The position numbers were made by a program, and so were the translations under genes. The notes beneath the pieces were generated by a model, which was given only the letters and a program-made list of their open reading frames with translations, was not told the DNA's origin and made no database searches. Of a stretch of 64,000 bases of DNA, positions 55,425 to 64,000 are shown piece after piece (positions within the stretch are counted from its first letter, which is position 1; each line of letters begins with the position of its first letter). The stretch comes from Chromohalobacter israelensis (lineage in GTDB: Bacteria > Pseudomonadota > Gammaproteobacteria > Pseudomonadales > Halomonadaceae), in contig JQNW01000007.1 of NCBI GenBank assembly GCA_000761475.1, positions 124,001-188,000 of the forward strand, in the 5' to 3' direction.

Positions 55425-56746
55425 TGTCATATGAAATGATCGCCATCGTGATGTTCAGCTCGATGATGCTGATGCTGCTCACCGGACAACGTGTTTTCGG
55501 CGCCATCGGCTTCGTCGGCGCCCTGGCGGGGGTCCTGCTGTGGGGAACCGGTGGAGTGGACATTCCGTTCTCGTCCGCGATGAAGCTGATGAAATGGTAC
55601 CCGCTGCTGACCCTGCCAATGTTCATCTTCATGGGGTACGTGCTCTCGGAAAGCCGTATCGCCGATGACCTCTATCGGATGTTTCATGTCTGGATGGGGC
55701 CGATCAAAGGCGGCCTGGCCATTGGCACGATCGGGCTGATGGTGTTGATCTCGGCCATGAACGGGCTGTCGGTGGCCGGTATGGCGATCGGCGCCACCAT
55801 CGCCCTGCCCGAACTGCTCCGGCGCGGGTACGACAAGATCATGGTCACCGGCGTCATCCAGGCGGGGTCCAGTCTCGGCATTCTGGTGCCGCCTTCGGTG
55901 GTGCTGGTGCTGTACGCCATGATCGCGCGCCAGCCCGTAGGGCAGTTGTGGCTTGCCGGCGTGCTACCGGGGCTGATGATGGCGATGCTCTTCGTCATCT
56001 ATATCTATGTGCGCTGCCGCTTTCAGCCAAGCCTGGGCCCCGTTCTTCCCGCCGAGGAGCGGAACGTGTCGCTGGCCGAGAAGCTGCGTCTGCTGAGGGC
56101 GGGGCTGCTGCCCCTGGTGATCTTTGCGGTGATGATGGTCCCCTTCGTCAAGGGCTGGACATCCCTGGTCGAAAGTTCGGCGGTCGGCGCGATGGCCGCG
56201 CTGCTGGCGGCTATTCTCAAGGGACGAATGACGCGCCAGGTCTTCGAGGTATCGGTGCGAAACACGCTGGCCATTTCCTGCATGTTCATGTGGATCATCC
56301 TGGCAGCCTTGGCCTTCGGGGCCATATTCGATGGCCTGGGGGCGGTGAAGGCCATCGAGGGCCTGTTTACCGAGCGCCTGGGGCTCTCGCCCTGGACGAT
56401 TCTGATCCTCATGCAGCTCAGCTTCATCGTCATGGGGACCTTCCTCGACGACACCGCCATGCTGGTGATCGTGGCGCCACTTTACGTGCCGTTGGTCGAG
56501 GCGCTGGGGTTCGACCTGATCTGGTATGGCGTTCTCTACACGATCACGACGCAGATCGCCTACATGACGCCGCCATTCGGATACAACCTTTTCCTGATGC
56601 GTGCCATGGCGCCCCCGGAGATCGGGCTGCGTGACATCTATTTATCCATCCTCCCCTTCGTGGCAGTGATGATGGCAGCCTTGAGTCTGGTCATGGTCTT
56701 TCCGCAGATCGCCCTTTGGCTTCCAGGCTACATTTATGGGAGTTGA
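55424..56746 (+). CDS. TRAP transporter large permease (DctM)
   Basis: 440-residue 12-helix secondary transporter subunit. It has family blocks RVFGAIGFVGALAGVLLWGT, VLISAMNGLSVAGMAIGATI, SLGILVPPSVVLVLYAMIA and FLDDTAMLVIVAPLYVPLVE. Sodium-driven uptake in partnership with DctQ and the binding protein. It starts within the dctQ stop codon. Confidence 0.92.
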   Translation: MSYEMIAIVMFSSMMLMLLTGQRVFGAIGFVGALAGVLLWGTGGVDIPFSSAMKLMKWYPLLTLPMFIFMGYVLSESRIADDLYRMFHVWMGPIKGGLAIGTIGLMVLISAMNGLSVAGMAIGATIALPELLRRGYDKIMVTGVIQAGSSLGILVPPSVVLVLYAMIARQPVGQLWLAGVLPGLMMAMLFVIYIYVRCRFQPSLGPVLPAEERNVSLAEKLRLLRAGLLPLVIFAVMMVPFVKGWTSLVESSAVGAMAALLAAILKGRMTRQVFEVSVRNTLAISCMFMWIILAALAFGAIFDGLGAVKAIEGLFTERLGLSPWTILILMQLSFIVMGTFLDDTAMLVIVAPLYVPLVEALGFDLIWYGVLYTITTQIAYMTPPFGYNLFLMRAMAPPEIGLRDIYLSILPFVAVMMAALSLVMVFPQIALWLPGYIYGS

Positions 56747-56822
56747 CAGCAGCGTGACCGAGCAACGATAGCCCTGACAAGGGCCATGTCCATTCGATAG
56801 TGACACCAGGAGAGCTACAAAA

Positions 56823-57875
56823 ATGACAACAAGACGCAAATTTCTGATCAATGCCGCAGCCGGTGCAGCCATCATGCCGCTGGCCTCGAGGGTCATGGCC
56901 CAGTCATCCTCCGAGCCGACCATCAAGTGGCGCATGCAGACCTATGCCGGGGCCGCCCTGGCCGAGCATGTGGCCAAGCCTGCCATCGACCTGTTCAACC
57001 GGATCGCCGGGGATCGCATGCAGATCGAGCTGTACAGTGCCGATCAACTGGTGCCGACCGGAGAGCTGTTCCGGGCGATGCAGCGCGGCACCATCGATGC
57101 CGTGCAGTCGGATGACGATTCGATGGCATCTCCCACCGAGGTCACCGTCTTCGGAGGGTACTTCCCCTTCGGTTGCCGTTATAGCCTCGATGTGCCGGTA
57201 CTGTTCAATCAGTACGGGCTCAAGGAAATCTGGGAAGAGGAGTACGCCAAGGTCGGCGTCAAGCATGTGAGCGCCGGCGCCTGGGATCCGTGCCATTTCG
57301 CCACCAAGGAGCCGATTCGCAGCCTCAAGGACCTGGAGGGCAAGCGTGTCTTTACCTTCCCCACCGCCGGACGTTTTCTGTCCCGGTTCGGTGTCGTGCC
57401 GGTCACGTTGCCCTGGGAAGACATCGAGGTGGCCTTGCAGACCGGCGAGCTGGACGGGATCGCCTGGTCCGGCATCACCGAGGACTACACGGTCGGCTGG
57501 GCCAACGTGACCAACTACTTCCTGACCAACAACATCTCGGGTGCCTGGATCGGCCATTTCTTCGTCAATATGGAACGCTGGGAGGAGCTTCCGGAAGACC
57601 TCAGACTCCTGTTCGAGGTGTGCTGTGAGCAGTCTCACTACCATCGCCAGTACTGGTACTGGGGTGGCGAGGCCAGGCTGCGCGTCCACGGTGACAAGCT
57701 GGAGCTGACTTCCATTCCCGACGCCGAGTGGGATCAGGTAGAAACGGCGGCCCAGGAGTTCTGGGATGAAATCGCGGCGCAATCCGAGACCAAGGCCAAG
57801 GTGGTCGAAATCTTCAAGCAGTACAACGCCGATATGCGCAAGGCCGGCAGGCCCTATCGTTACGTCGATGCATGA
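56823..57875 (+). CDS. TRAP transporter substrate-binding protein (DctP)
   Basis: 350-residue periplasmic protein. TTRRKFLINAAAGAAIMPLA is a Tat-like signal. Mature family blocks are TGELFRAMQRGTIDAVQSDD and DLEGKRVFTFPTAGRFLSRF. The latter corresponds to the LKGLKIR motif whose arginine normally grips a carboxylate; here phenylalanine (F177) stands there. The ligand may therefore not be a simple organic acid. An RBS CAGGAG precedes the start. Context suggests an amino-compound. Confidence 0.88.
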   Translation: MTTRRKFLINAAAGAAIMPLASRVMAQSSSEPTIKWRMQTYAGAALAEHVAKPAIDLFNRIAGDRMQIELYSADQLVPTGELFRAMQRGTIDAVQSDDDSMASPTEVTVFGGYFPFGCRYSLDVPVLFNQYGLKEIWEEEYAKVGVKHVSAGAWDPCHFATKEPIRSLKDLEGKRVFTFPTAGRFLSRFGVVPVTLPWEDIEVALQTGELDGIAWSGITEDYTVGWANVTNYFLTNNISGAWIGHFFVNMERWEELPEDLRLLFEVCCEQSHYHRQYWYWGGEARLRVHGDKLELTSIPDAEWDQVETAAQEFWDEIAAQSETKAKVVEIFKQYNADMRKAGRPYRYVDA

Positions 57876-57975
57876 GTCGGCCCCGTGCCCTGGCACCTGC
57901 CGGGGCACGCCGCTTGAAAGGGGACCGGCCGTGCGTCGGGCCTCGTCATGGTGATGGCTATTGGGAACCTCGGAA

Positions 57976-59337
57976 ATGACCAACACGCTGGCTTTGGATG
58001 ACCTGAAGACTAGGGTCGAGAGCGGTGAGATCGACACGGTGCTCGTATGCATTGTCGACATGCAGGGGCGCCTGATGGGCAAGCGGCTGCATGCGCGCCA
58101 CTTCGTGGACCATGGCTGGGAGGAGACTCACTGCTGCAACTATCTATTGGCCACGGATCTCGAGATGGCAACGCCCGGTGGCTATGCAAGCACCTCCTGG
58201 CAGGCAGGCTACGGCGACTACATCATGAAGCCGGATCTGGCCACGCTGCGCTCCGTGCCGTGGCTGGAGGGCACGGCCATGGTGCTGTGCGATCTGCTGG
58301 ATCATCGCACGCACGCGGAAGTCCCCCATGCGCCGCGTGCCATTCTCAAGCGACAGCTGGCGCGACTGGAGGCGATGGGGCTGGAGGCGATAATGGCCAC
58401 CGAACTGGAGTTTTTCCTGTTCGAGAAAAGCCTCGACGAAATTCGCAAGGGAAGGTTTCGCGACCTGCAGCCGATCAGCGGGTACAACGAGGACTATCAT
58501 ATCTTCCAGACCACCAAGGAAGAGCATGTGTTGCGTCCGCTACGTAACCACCTGCATGCGGCGGGCATACCCGTGGAAGGCACCAAGGGGGAGGCCGGAG
58601 CGGGTCAGGAGGAGCTCAACATCCGTTGCGCGAAAGCACTCGATACGGCGGATTACCATACCATTGCCAAGCATGCGACCAAGGAGATCGCCTGGCAGCA
58701 GGGGCGGGCGGTGACTTTCCTGTCGAAATGGCACCACGCCCATGCGGGGAGTTCCAGTCATATCCACCAGTCGCTGTGGAAGCAGGGCCTGTCAGCCTTC
58801 CACGATGAGCGCGATGCGCTGGGCATGTCCGCTTTGATGAAACATTACCTGGCGGGGTTGCTGAAATACGCGCCCGACTATACCTACTTCCTGGCTCCCT
58901 ACCTCAATAGCTACAAGCGCTTCCAGAAGGGCACCTTCGCACCCACGCGCACGGTCTGGTCGGTGGATAATCGTACCGCAGGGTTTCGCCTCTGCGCCGA
59001 AGGTACACGGGCGGTGCGCATCGAGTGCCGCATCGGCGGCTCGGACCTGAACCCCTATCTGGCCATGGCCGGCCAGTTGGCCGCGGGCATCAAGGGGATC
59101 GAAGAATGCCTGGCGCTGCCTCCTCCCGCCGAGGGCGATACCTACGAAGGGGGGAGTGGCCTGATACCACAGAATCTGCGCGATGCCATGGAGGCCCTGA
59201 GGGGCTCCACCATGCTGCGCGAGGCCATGGGGGAAGATGTGGTCGACCATTACGTGCGAGCCGCCGAAGTGGAGCTCGAGGACTTCCAGCGGGTGGTCTC
59301 CGACTACGAGGTGGCACGCGGTTTCGAGCGGTGTTGA
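57976..59337 (+). CDS. Glutamine-synthetase-like gamma-glutamyl ligase
   Basis: 453-residue GS-fold protein. It has ATELEFFLFE (metal glutamates), GTKGEAGAGQEELNI, AHAGSSSHIHQSLW (the ATP-site His region), LNSYKRFQKGTFAPT and RIECRIGGSDLNPYLAM. GlnA's tyrosine-adenylylation loop is absent, so this is a GlnA3/4/PuuA/IpuC-type ligase that joins glutamate to an amine. The substrate is likely the TRAP-imported compound. Start 57976 (ATG) chosen; Shine-Dalgarno is weak. TTG at 57961 is an alternative. Confidence 0.86.
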   Translation: MTNTLALDDLKTRVESGEIDTVLVCIVDMQGRLMGKRLHARHFVDHGWEETHCCNYLLATDLEMATPGGYASTSWQAGYGDYIMKPDLATLRSVPWLEGTAMVLCDLLDHRTHAEVPHAPRAILKRQLARLEAMGLEAIMATELEFFLFEKSLDEIRKGRFRDLQPISGYNEDYHIFQTTKEEHVLRPLRNHLHAAGIPVEGTKGEAGAGQEELNIRCAKALDTADYHTIAKHATKEIAWQQGRAVTFLSKWHHAHAGSSSHIHQSLWKQGLSAFHDERDALGMSALMKHYLAGLLKYAPDYTYFLAPYLNSYKRFQKGTFAPTRTVWSVDNRTAGFRLCAEGTRAVRIECRIGGSDLNPYLAMAGQLAAGIKGIEECLALPPPAEGDTYEGGSGLIPQNLRDAMEALRGSTMLREAMGEDVVDHYVRAAEVELEDFQRVVSDYEVARGFERC

Positions 59338-59376
59338 GGTCAGGTCCGCAAAACGGGAAATGGCAAACGGGAGGGG

Positions 59377-60759
59377 ATGATGGGGCATATTCTGAGATGT
59401 ATCTCGCCGATCGATGGGTCGGTCTTCGCCGAGCGTGAGGCGCTGTCGCCCGAGGCTGCACGGCAGGCAGCGGATCGGGCGCGTGCGGCCCAGGCTGAGT
59501 GGGCCGCACGTCCTCTCCGGGAGCGCATCGATCTGGTGCGGGCCGGCATCGCCGCCGTGGGAGCGATGAATGACGAACTGGTGCCGGAGCTCGCGCAGAT
59601 GATGGGGCGCCCGGTTCGCTACGGTGGCGAGTTCGGTGGCTTCGAAGAACGGGGTAACCATATGGCGACCATCGCCGAAGAGGCGCTGGCCGATATTGCG
59701 GTGGGCGAGGACGCCACCGTCAAACGCTACATCAAGCGCATTCCACATGGGGTGGTGCTGGTAGTGGCCCCCTGGAACTACCCCTATATGACGGCGATCA
59801 ACACGGTGGCGCCGGCGCTGATCGCAGGCAACAGCGTACTGTTGAAGCATGCCACCCAGACCCTGCTGGCAGGCGAGCGGATGGCGCATGCCTTCCATTC
59901 GGCCGGCGTGCCCGAGGCAGTGATCCAGAATGTCTTTCTGGATCACGCCACCACCTCGACGCTGCTTGCCGATCGAGCGTTCGATTTCGTCAACTTCACC
60001 GGTTCCGTGGACGGTGGACGTGCCATGGAACAGGCGGCAGCCGGTACTTTTACCGGGCTAGGGCTCGAGCTGGGCGGCAAGGATCCAGGCTATGTCATGG
60101 AGGATGCCGACCTCGATGCCGCGGTGGCGGCCCTGATCGACGGCGCGATGTTCAATTCAGGCCAATGCTGCTGCGGGATCGAACGCATCTATGTGCACGA
60201 GAGCCTCTATGAAGCCTTCGTCGACAAGGCGGTAGCGATCGTCGAGGGCTACAAGCTCGGCAATCCGCTGGCCGCCGATACGGATATCGGCCCGATGGCG
60301 AACATCCGTTTTGCCAGGGAGGTTCGTAGCCAGATCGATGAGGCCTTGGCCGCCGGCGCGAGGGCCCATGTCATGCAGAAACCCGAAGATGACGGCGGCA
60401 CCTACCTGAGTCCGCAGATCCTTACCGAGGTAACGCATGACATGCGTGTGATGCGCGAGGAAACCTTCGGTCCGGTGGTCGGCATCATGAAGGTGAGTGG
60501 TGATGAAGAGGCCATTCGTCTCATGAATGACAGCCGGTTCGGGCTGACCGCGAGCCTGTGGACGGCCGATATCGCGCGTGCCCAGCGAGTGGGTGATCGG
60601 GTCGAGACCGGTACCGTATTCATGAATCGTGCGGATTATCTGGATCCTGGCCTGTGCTGGACTGGCTGCAAGGAGTCGGGGCGCGGTGGTGGCTTGTCGG
60701 TGATTGGCTATCACAACCTGACACGCCCCAAGTCCTACTATATAAAGAAAACTACATAA
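59377..60759 (+). CDS. Aldehyde dehydrogenase in TRAP/ligase cluster
   Basis: 460-residue NAD(P)-dependent ALDH. PWNYPYM (Asn), E231 in LELGGKDPGYV and catalytic C265 in FNSGQCCCGIERIYV (three cysteines in a row). It would oxidise the aldehyde produced by the following alcohol dehydrogenase to an acid. The start is ATG 59377 or the adjacent ATG at 59380, behind GGGAGGGG. C terminus ends YYIKKTT within an A-rich repeat (see findings). Confidence 0.9.
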   Translation: MMGHILRCISPIDGSVFAEREALSPEAARQAADRARAAQAEWAARPLRERIDLVRAGIAAVGAMNDELVPELAQMMGRPVRYGGEFGGFEERGNHMATIAEEALADIAVGEDATVKRYIKRIPHGVVLVVAPWNYPYMTAINTVAPALIAGNSVLLKHATQTLLAGERMAHAFHSAGVPEAVIQNVFLDHATTSTLLADRAFDFVNFTGSVDGGRAMEQAAAGTFTGLGLELGGKDPGYVMEDADLDAAVAALIDGAMFNSGQCCCGIERIYVHESLYEAFVDKAVAIVEGYKLGNPLAADTDIGPMANIRFAREVRSQIDEALAAGARAHVMQKPEDDGGTYLSPQILTEVTHDMRVMREETFGPVVGIMKVSGDEEAIRLMNDSRFGLTASLWTADIARAQRVGDRVETGTVFMNRADYLDPGLCWTGCKESGRGGGLSVIGYHNLTRPKSYYIKKTT

Positions 60760-60806
60760 AGAAAAACGACATGAAGAAAAAAACAACAGGCTAAAAAGGT
60801 GACGAC

Positions 60807-61952
60807 ATGTCATTGACTGGAAACTGGACGTATCCCACCGCCATCCGTTTCGGGGCGGGCCGGATCAAGGAGTTGCCCGCGGCCTGTGCCGAGGCGGGCA
60901 TCACCCGACCGCTGCTGGTGACGGATCGCGGTCTGGCCGAGCTGCCTGTCACCGCTGCCGCGCTGGACATCCTGGAGGCCTCGGGGCTGGGACGGGGGCT
61001 CTTCGCCGAAGTCGATCCCAACCCCAACGAGCGCAACCTGACGGCAGGGATCGAGGCCTTTCGGGCGGGGGGGCATGACGGGGTGGTCGCGTTTGGCGGT
61101 GGCTCCGGGCTGGACCTGGGCAAGATGGTGGCCTTCATGTCTGGCCAGACGCGCCCGGTGTGGGACTTCGAGGATATCGACGACTGGTGGACGCGGGCCG
61201 ATGCCGACGCGATCGCCCCCATCGTGGCCGTGCCTACCACGGCCGGGACCGGCTCGGAGGTGGGGCGGGCCAGCGTCATTACCAACGCCAAGACCCATGA
61301 AAAGAAGATCATCTTCCACCCCAGAGTCCTGCCCAGGGTGGTGATCTGTGATCCCGAACTGACGATAGGCATGCCCAGGGCGATCACCGCTGGCACCGGG
61401 CTCGATGCGTTTGCCCACTGCGTGGAAGCGTTCTCGAGCCCGCATTATCATCCGATGAGCCAAGGCATCGCACTGGAAGGGATGCGGCTGGTCAAGGAAT
61501 ATCTGCCACGCGCTTATGCCGACGGCACCGATATCGAGGCACGTGCGCACATGATGAGTGCGGCGATGATGGGCTCAACTGCCTTTCAGAAGGGGTTGGG
61601 GGCCATCCATGCGATGAGTCATCCCATTGGCGCGGTGTTCAATGCTCACCATGGCACCACTAATGCGATCTGCATGCCGGCGGTGCTGGCGTTCAACGCC
61701 GATAGCATCCGCGAACGGTTCGACATGGCGGCGGCCTACCTGGGGATCGAGGGCGGCTTCGACGGTTTCAGGGCATTCGTGCAAGCGCTCAACGATCAGA
61801 TGGGTATCCCGCGTACGCTCTCCGAGGTCGGCGCCGATCCGGCGCGCATCGACGAGTTGGCTGCCATGGCTATCGAGGACCCCAGCTGTGGAGGGAACCC
61901 TGTGGCCCTGACCGTCGAGGATTTCAAGGTGCTGTTCCGTCGGTGCATGTGA
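60807..61952 (+). CDS. Iron-containing alcohol dehydrogenase
   Basis: 381-residue type III alcohol dehydrogenase (Fe-ADH). It has GHDGVVAFGGGSGLDLGKM (cofactor), AVPTTAGTGSEVGRASVIT, GTGLDAFAHCVEAFSSP and AIHAMSHPIGAVFNAHHGTT with the metal-binding aspartate and three histidines. It converts an alcohol to the aldehyde, here probably the hydroxyl arm of a glutamylated amino alcohol. AAGGTGA precedes the ATG. It is last in the operon. Confidence 0.92.
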   Translation: MSLTGNWTYPTAIRFGAGRIKELPAACAEAGITRPLLVTDRGLAELPVTAAALDILEASGLGRGLFAEVDPNPNERNLTAGIEAFRAGGHDGVVAFGGGSGLDLGKMVAFMSGQTRPVWDFEDIDDWWTRADADAIAPIVAVPTTAGTGSEVGRASVITNAKTHEKKIIFHPRVLPRVVICDPELTIGMPRAITAGTGLDAFAHCVEAFSSPHYHPMSQGIALEGMRLVKEYLPRAYADGTDIEARAHMMSAAMMGSTAFQKGLGAIHAMSHPIGAVFNAHHGTTNAICMPAVLAFNADSIRERFDMAAAYLGIEGGFDGFRAFVQALNDQMGIPRTLSEVGADPARIDELAAMAIEDPSCGGNPVALTVEDFKVLFRRCM

Positions 61953-62185
61953 GCATTGGGCGGCAACGCTGAAAGCGACTTACGCCCGACAGGGCCCTTC
62001 AGGACAGGGCCCTGTGGCGTGCATGTCCATCAAGAGCCTCGCGCGAAAGTGCCGAGACGTAGAAGAGAATCAGTTCATTCCATCGAATGGTTCATGGGCT
62101 TTTTTGCGTTTTTCTTTTCAAAAATGACAACGAATAATGTCGCCATGCGGACACAACCCCGTAACCCGACGAAAAGGATACTCCC

Positions 62186-62800
62186 ATGGCCGTTCGTAAC
62201 ATCTTGCTGGTGACTGCCTCCATCCTCGGCGAGCACGGACAATCACGTGCGCTGGCGGCACATTTCAAGGCGCAGCTCGAACAGCGCGACGATGTCCAGC
62301 TCACCGAGCGCGATGTCGTGACGCTCGATCTTCCTCACCTCGACGGCGAGGAGATGCGCAGCTGGATGACCGATCCCGCCGAGCGCGACGCCCACCAGCA
62401 CGATCTGGCGGCGCGTTCCGATACGCTGATCGAGGAACTCCTGGCGCACGATCTCATCGTGCTGGCCGTGCCGTTGTACAACCTCGGCATCCCCAGCCAG
62501 CTCAAGGCCTGGTTCGATCGTGTGCTGCGTGCCGGCAAGACATTTCGGTATACCGAGAACGGCCCGGTGGGCCTGGTGGAAGGCAAGCGCGCGCTGATAC
62601 TGGCGGCGCGCGGCGGTCAATATGCGGGCACCGCGCTGGACACCCAGACCGGCCACGTCAACAGTCTGCTGGGCTTGATGGGCATCCAGGATACCGACTG
62701 GATCTATGCGGAGGGGCTCAACATGGGCGAGGCGCTGCGGGATCGGGCGATGGGCGAGGCCCGTCAGGCCGTGACGCACTACGTGACCGAGCGTCTCTGA
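62186..62800 (+). CDS. azoR: FMN-dependent NADH:quinone reductase / azoreductase
   Basis: 204-residue flavodoxin-like AzoR. It has LVTASILGEHGQSRALAAHF and the FMN/quinone-binding VPLYNLGIPSQLKAWFDRVL and ILAARGGQYAG. It reduces quinones and azo dyes with NADH and protects against thiol stress. AAGGA RBS. It stands as a single gene between two hairpins. Confidence 0.92.
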   Translation: MAVRNILLVTASILGEHGQSRALAAHFKAQLEQRDDVQLTERDVVTLDLPHLDGEEMRSWMTDPAERDAHQHDLAARSDTLIEELLAHDLIVLAVPLYNLGIPSQLKAWFDRVLRAGKTFRYTENGPVGLVEGKRALILAARGGQYAGTALDTQTGHVNSLLGLMGIQDTDWIYAEGLNMGEALRDRAMGEARQAVTHYVTERL

Positions 62801-62841
62801 CCGCGCACCGCGGGCGCCAATCGCGTGATATCCATGCGCCG

Positions 62842-62868
62842 AGGCGGCTCTTCATGAGCCGCCTTTTT
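62842..62868 (+). terminator. Terminator of azoR
   Basis: 8-bp stem AGGCGGCT/AGCCGCCT with a 7-base loop, followed by TTTT. It is 42 bases downstream of the azoR stop and before the convergent membrane-hydrolase gene. Confidence 0.88.
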
Positions 62869-62902
62869 CATGCCTGCGCGAGGTGCGTCAGTACGCCGTG
62901 CA

Positions 62903-63976
62903 TCAGGGCACGACCTTCGGCGTCAGGCATCGCGCCAGGCGTTCGTCCACCGGCAAGCAAGCGTTGGCCTGAGGGACGAGCAGACGCTGAAAGAGCGCGG
63001 CAAAGGCGTCGCCATCGGGGCGTGGCCCCTCGAGCCGTTCGCTGACGACGGGGCGCCAGCCATCCTCGGTGCGCTCGGCGAGCGTGAAGTTGAACATGTG
63101 ATAGCCCGGAGAGCCCAGGCGCAGGTCGGTGGCCACCAATCGGGTCTCGCCCTCGCGCGAGTCGACACGGTAGCGCAGGAAGGGGCCGGCAAACCATTGC
63201 AGGCGTTGCCCGGCCGCCATGGCGAGTGCCGCGTCCTCCCATTCGGCCCCCCGCGGCAGCTGGGTCAGTGCCAGCGGTGTCTGACCGTCGAAGAGGCTCA
63301 CGACCCCCTCGTAATAGGTGCCATCCTCGACCACCGTGACGCGCCACAGCAGGGTGTTGAACGGTGTCGGCTGAACCAGGCGCGGGGCCTCGTCGAGTCC
63401 CAGACTGGCGAGACTCGGGGCGATGCGTGCATTCACCGTGTTCTGCGCGGCGACCGCGAAGGTCAGATAAAAGCAGGCGATCGTCAGGCCCCAGCCCAGC
63501 AGGCGTGGCGAGTCGCCCTTGATCAGGGCCGCGACGACGCCCACCAGCAGGGGCAGCGTGAAAAGCGGGTCGATGATGAAGATGCTGTGCCAGCTCACCG
63601 GCGGCGTGGTCAACGGCCACCAGAGCTGGGTGCCATACGTGGTAAAGGCATCCAGCACGGGGTGCGTCAGCAGACAGCCGCCGAACAGCAGCCCCCAGCG
63701 CAGCGTGCCGATGGGCGGCGTGACGCGTCGCCAGCGCTCTCCCGCCCTGGCCAGCAAGGTCAGCAATAGCGCCAGGACCGCCAGCACCAGCAACGAATGG
63801 CTGAAGCCGCGATGATAGGTATAGTCCGCCACGGCATCGCCATAATCGATGACGATATCGAGATCGGGTAGCGTGCCGAGTGCGGCGCCGGCGATGACCG
63901 CCTTGCGGCCGAGACGGCGGCCCAGCACGGTGCCGCCGATGGCGGCGCCCAGGCAGGCCTGCGTCAGTGAATCCAT
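62903..63976 (-). CDS. YdjM-like membrane-bound metal-dependent hydrolase (DUF457)
   Basis: 357-residue inner-membrane protein. N-terminal DUF457 signature MDSLTQACLGAAIGGTVLGR and LGTLPDLDIVIDYGDAVADY with HRGFSHSLL (metal-type His/Asp residues). Then several membrane segments and a periplasmic or cytoplasmic soluble C-terminal domain of about 150 residues. Family role is uncertain (E. coli YdjM is LexA-controlled). No partner genes. Confidence 0.85.
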   Translation of the reverse strand: MDSLTQACLGAAIGGTVLGRRLGRKAVIAGAALGTLPDLDIVIDYGDAVADYTYHRGFSHSLLVLAVLALLLTLLARAGERWRRVTPPIGTLRWGLLFGGCLLTHPVLDAFTTYGTQLWWPLTTPPVSWHSIFIIDPLFTLPLLVGVVAALIKGDSPRLLGWGLTIACFYLTFAVAAQNTVNARIAPSLASLGLDEAPRLVQPTPFNTLLWRVTVVEDGTYYEGVVSLFDGQTPLALTQLPRGAEWEDAALAMAAGQRLQWFAGPFLRYRVDSREGETRLVATDLRLGSPGYHMFNFTLAERTEDGWRPVVSERLEGPRPDGDAFAALFQRLLVPQANACLPVDERLARCLTPKVVP

Positions 63977-64000
63977 GCGCTGTTGTCTCCCCTGGAAGCG

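Noticed and set aside
61985..62015. Terminator after the iron alcohol dehydrogenase
   Set aside because: ACAGGGCCCT repeats can pair in several ways but there is no T run and the palindrome is self-complementary; I could not call a clear terminator.

Overview
The window is a chromosomal segment of a high-GC gammaproteobacterium. The order recX-alaS-lysC-csrA-tRNA-Ser-tRNA-Arg, the acidic proteins, the BCCT osmolyte carrier and the NrdA with two ATP cones point to the Halomonadaceae, most likely Chromohalobacter or Halomonas. This assignment is by pattern recognition, not by a database search. I see no insertion sequence, prophage, CRISPR array, rRNA operon or replication origin. Coding density is high, and the only gene-free stretch above 300 bases is upstream of nrdA (45724-46282).

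Layout. 1-5600: housekeeping block (recX end, alaS, lysC, csrA, tRNA-Ser(GCT) and two identical tRNA-Arg(ACG)). 5751-9178: a small membrane protein and a PepSY-like protein, divergent from a second PepSY-like protein that is translationally coupled to an OmpR-type two-component system. Tandem hexamer boxes lie between them. 9316-23992: a 14.7-kb polyol catabolic locus. It holds a SorC-type regulator, the SmoEFGK ABC transporter, a HAD phosphatase, sorbitol dehydrogenase, a PfkB kinase, a GatZ-like protein without a GatY partner, a GolD-like dehydrogenase, a uridine-kinase-like P-loop kinase, mannitol 2-dehydrogenase, xylulokinase and transaldolase. Together these convert mannitol, sorbitol and probably D-arabinitol to fructose or xylulose phosphates and feed the pentose phosphate pathway. 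24128-26800: succinate-semialdehyde dehydrogenase and a luciferase-like flavin enzyme.

26899-31258 (minus strand) is the most intriguing region. Thermostable-hemolysin-family, AMP-binding, heme-oxygenase-like diiron and SDR genes overlap one another and are followed by a TPR protein. They look like a small biosynthetic pathway for an acyl-derived metabolite, preceded by a hairpin that buries the ribosome binding site. 31353-41306 carries varied genes: YqaA, BCCT carrier, small membrane proteins, extensin-like protein, YbhB-like protein, lipoprotein, a 40-residue protein, a VanX-like dipeptidase, 2-oxoadipate dioxygenase/decarboxylase with a divergent LysR gene, and 6-phosphogluconate dehydrogenase. 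41434-45723 is nrdAB, with DnaA-box and NrdR-box-like sites upstream. 46283-48657 is an RstAB-like two-component system. 48673-52041 is metR/metE. A lipoprotein follows.

53027-61952 is a second notable catabolic cluster. An RpiR regulator is divergent from an N-formylglutamate-amidohydrolase-family gene, a TRAP transporter (Q, M, P), a glutamine-synthetase-like ligase, an aldehyde dehydrogenase and an iron-type alcohol dehydrogenase. This set is what would be needed to take up an amino alcohol or amine, gamma-glutamylate it, oxidise it and release glutamate. The window ends with azoR and a YdjM-like membrane hydrolase.
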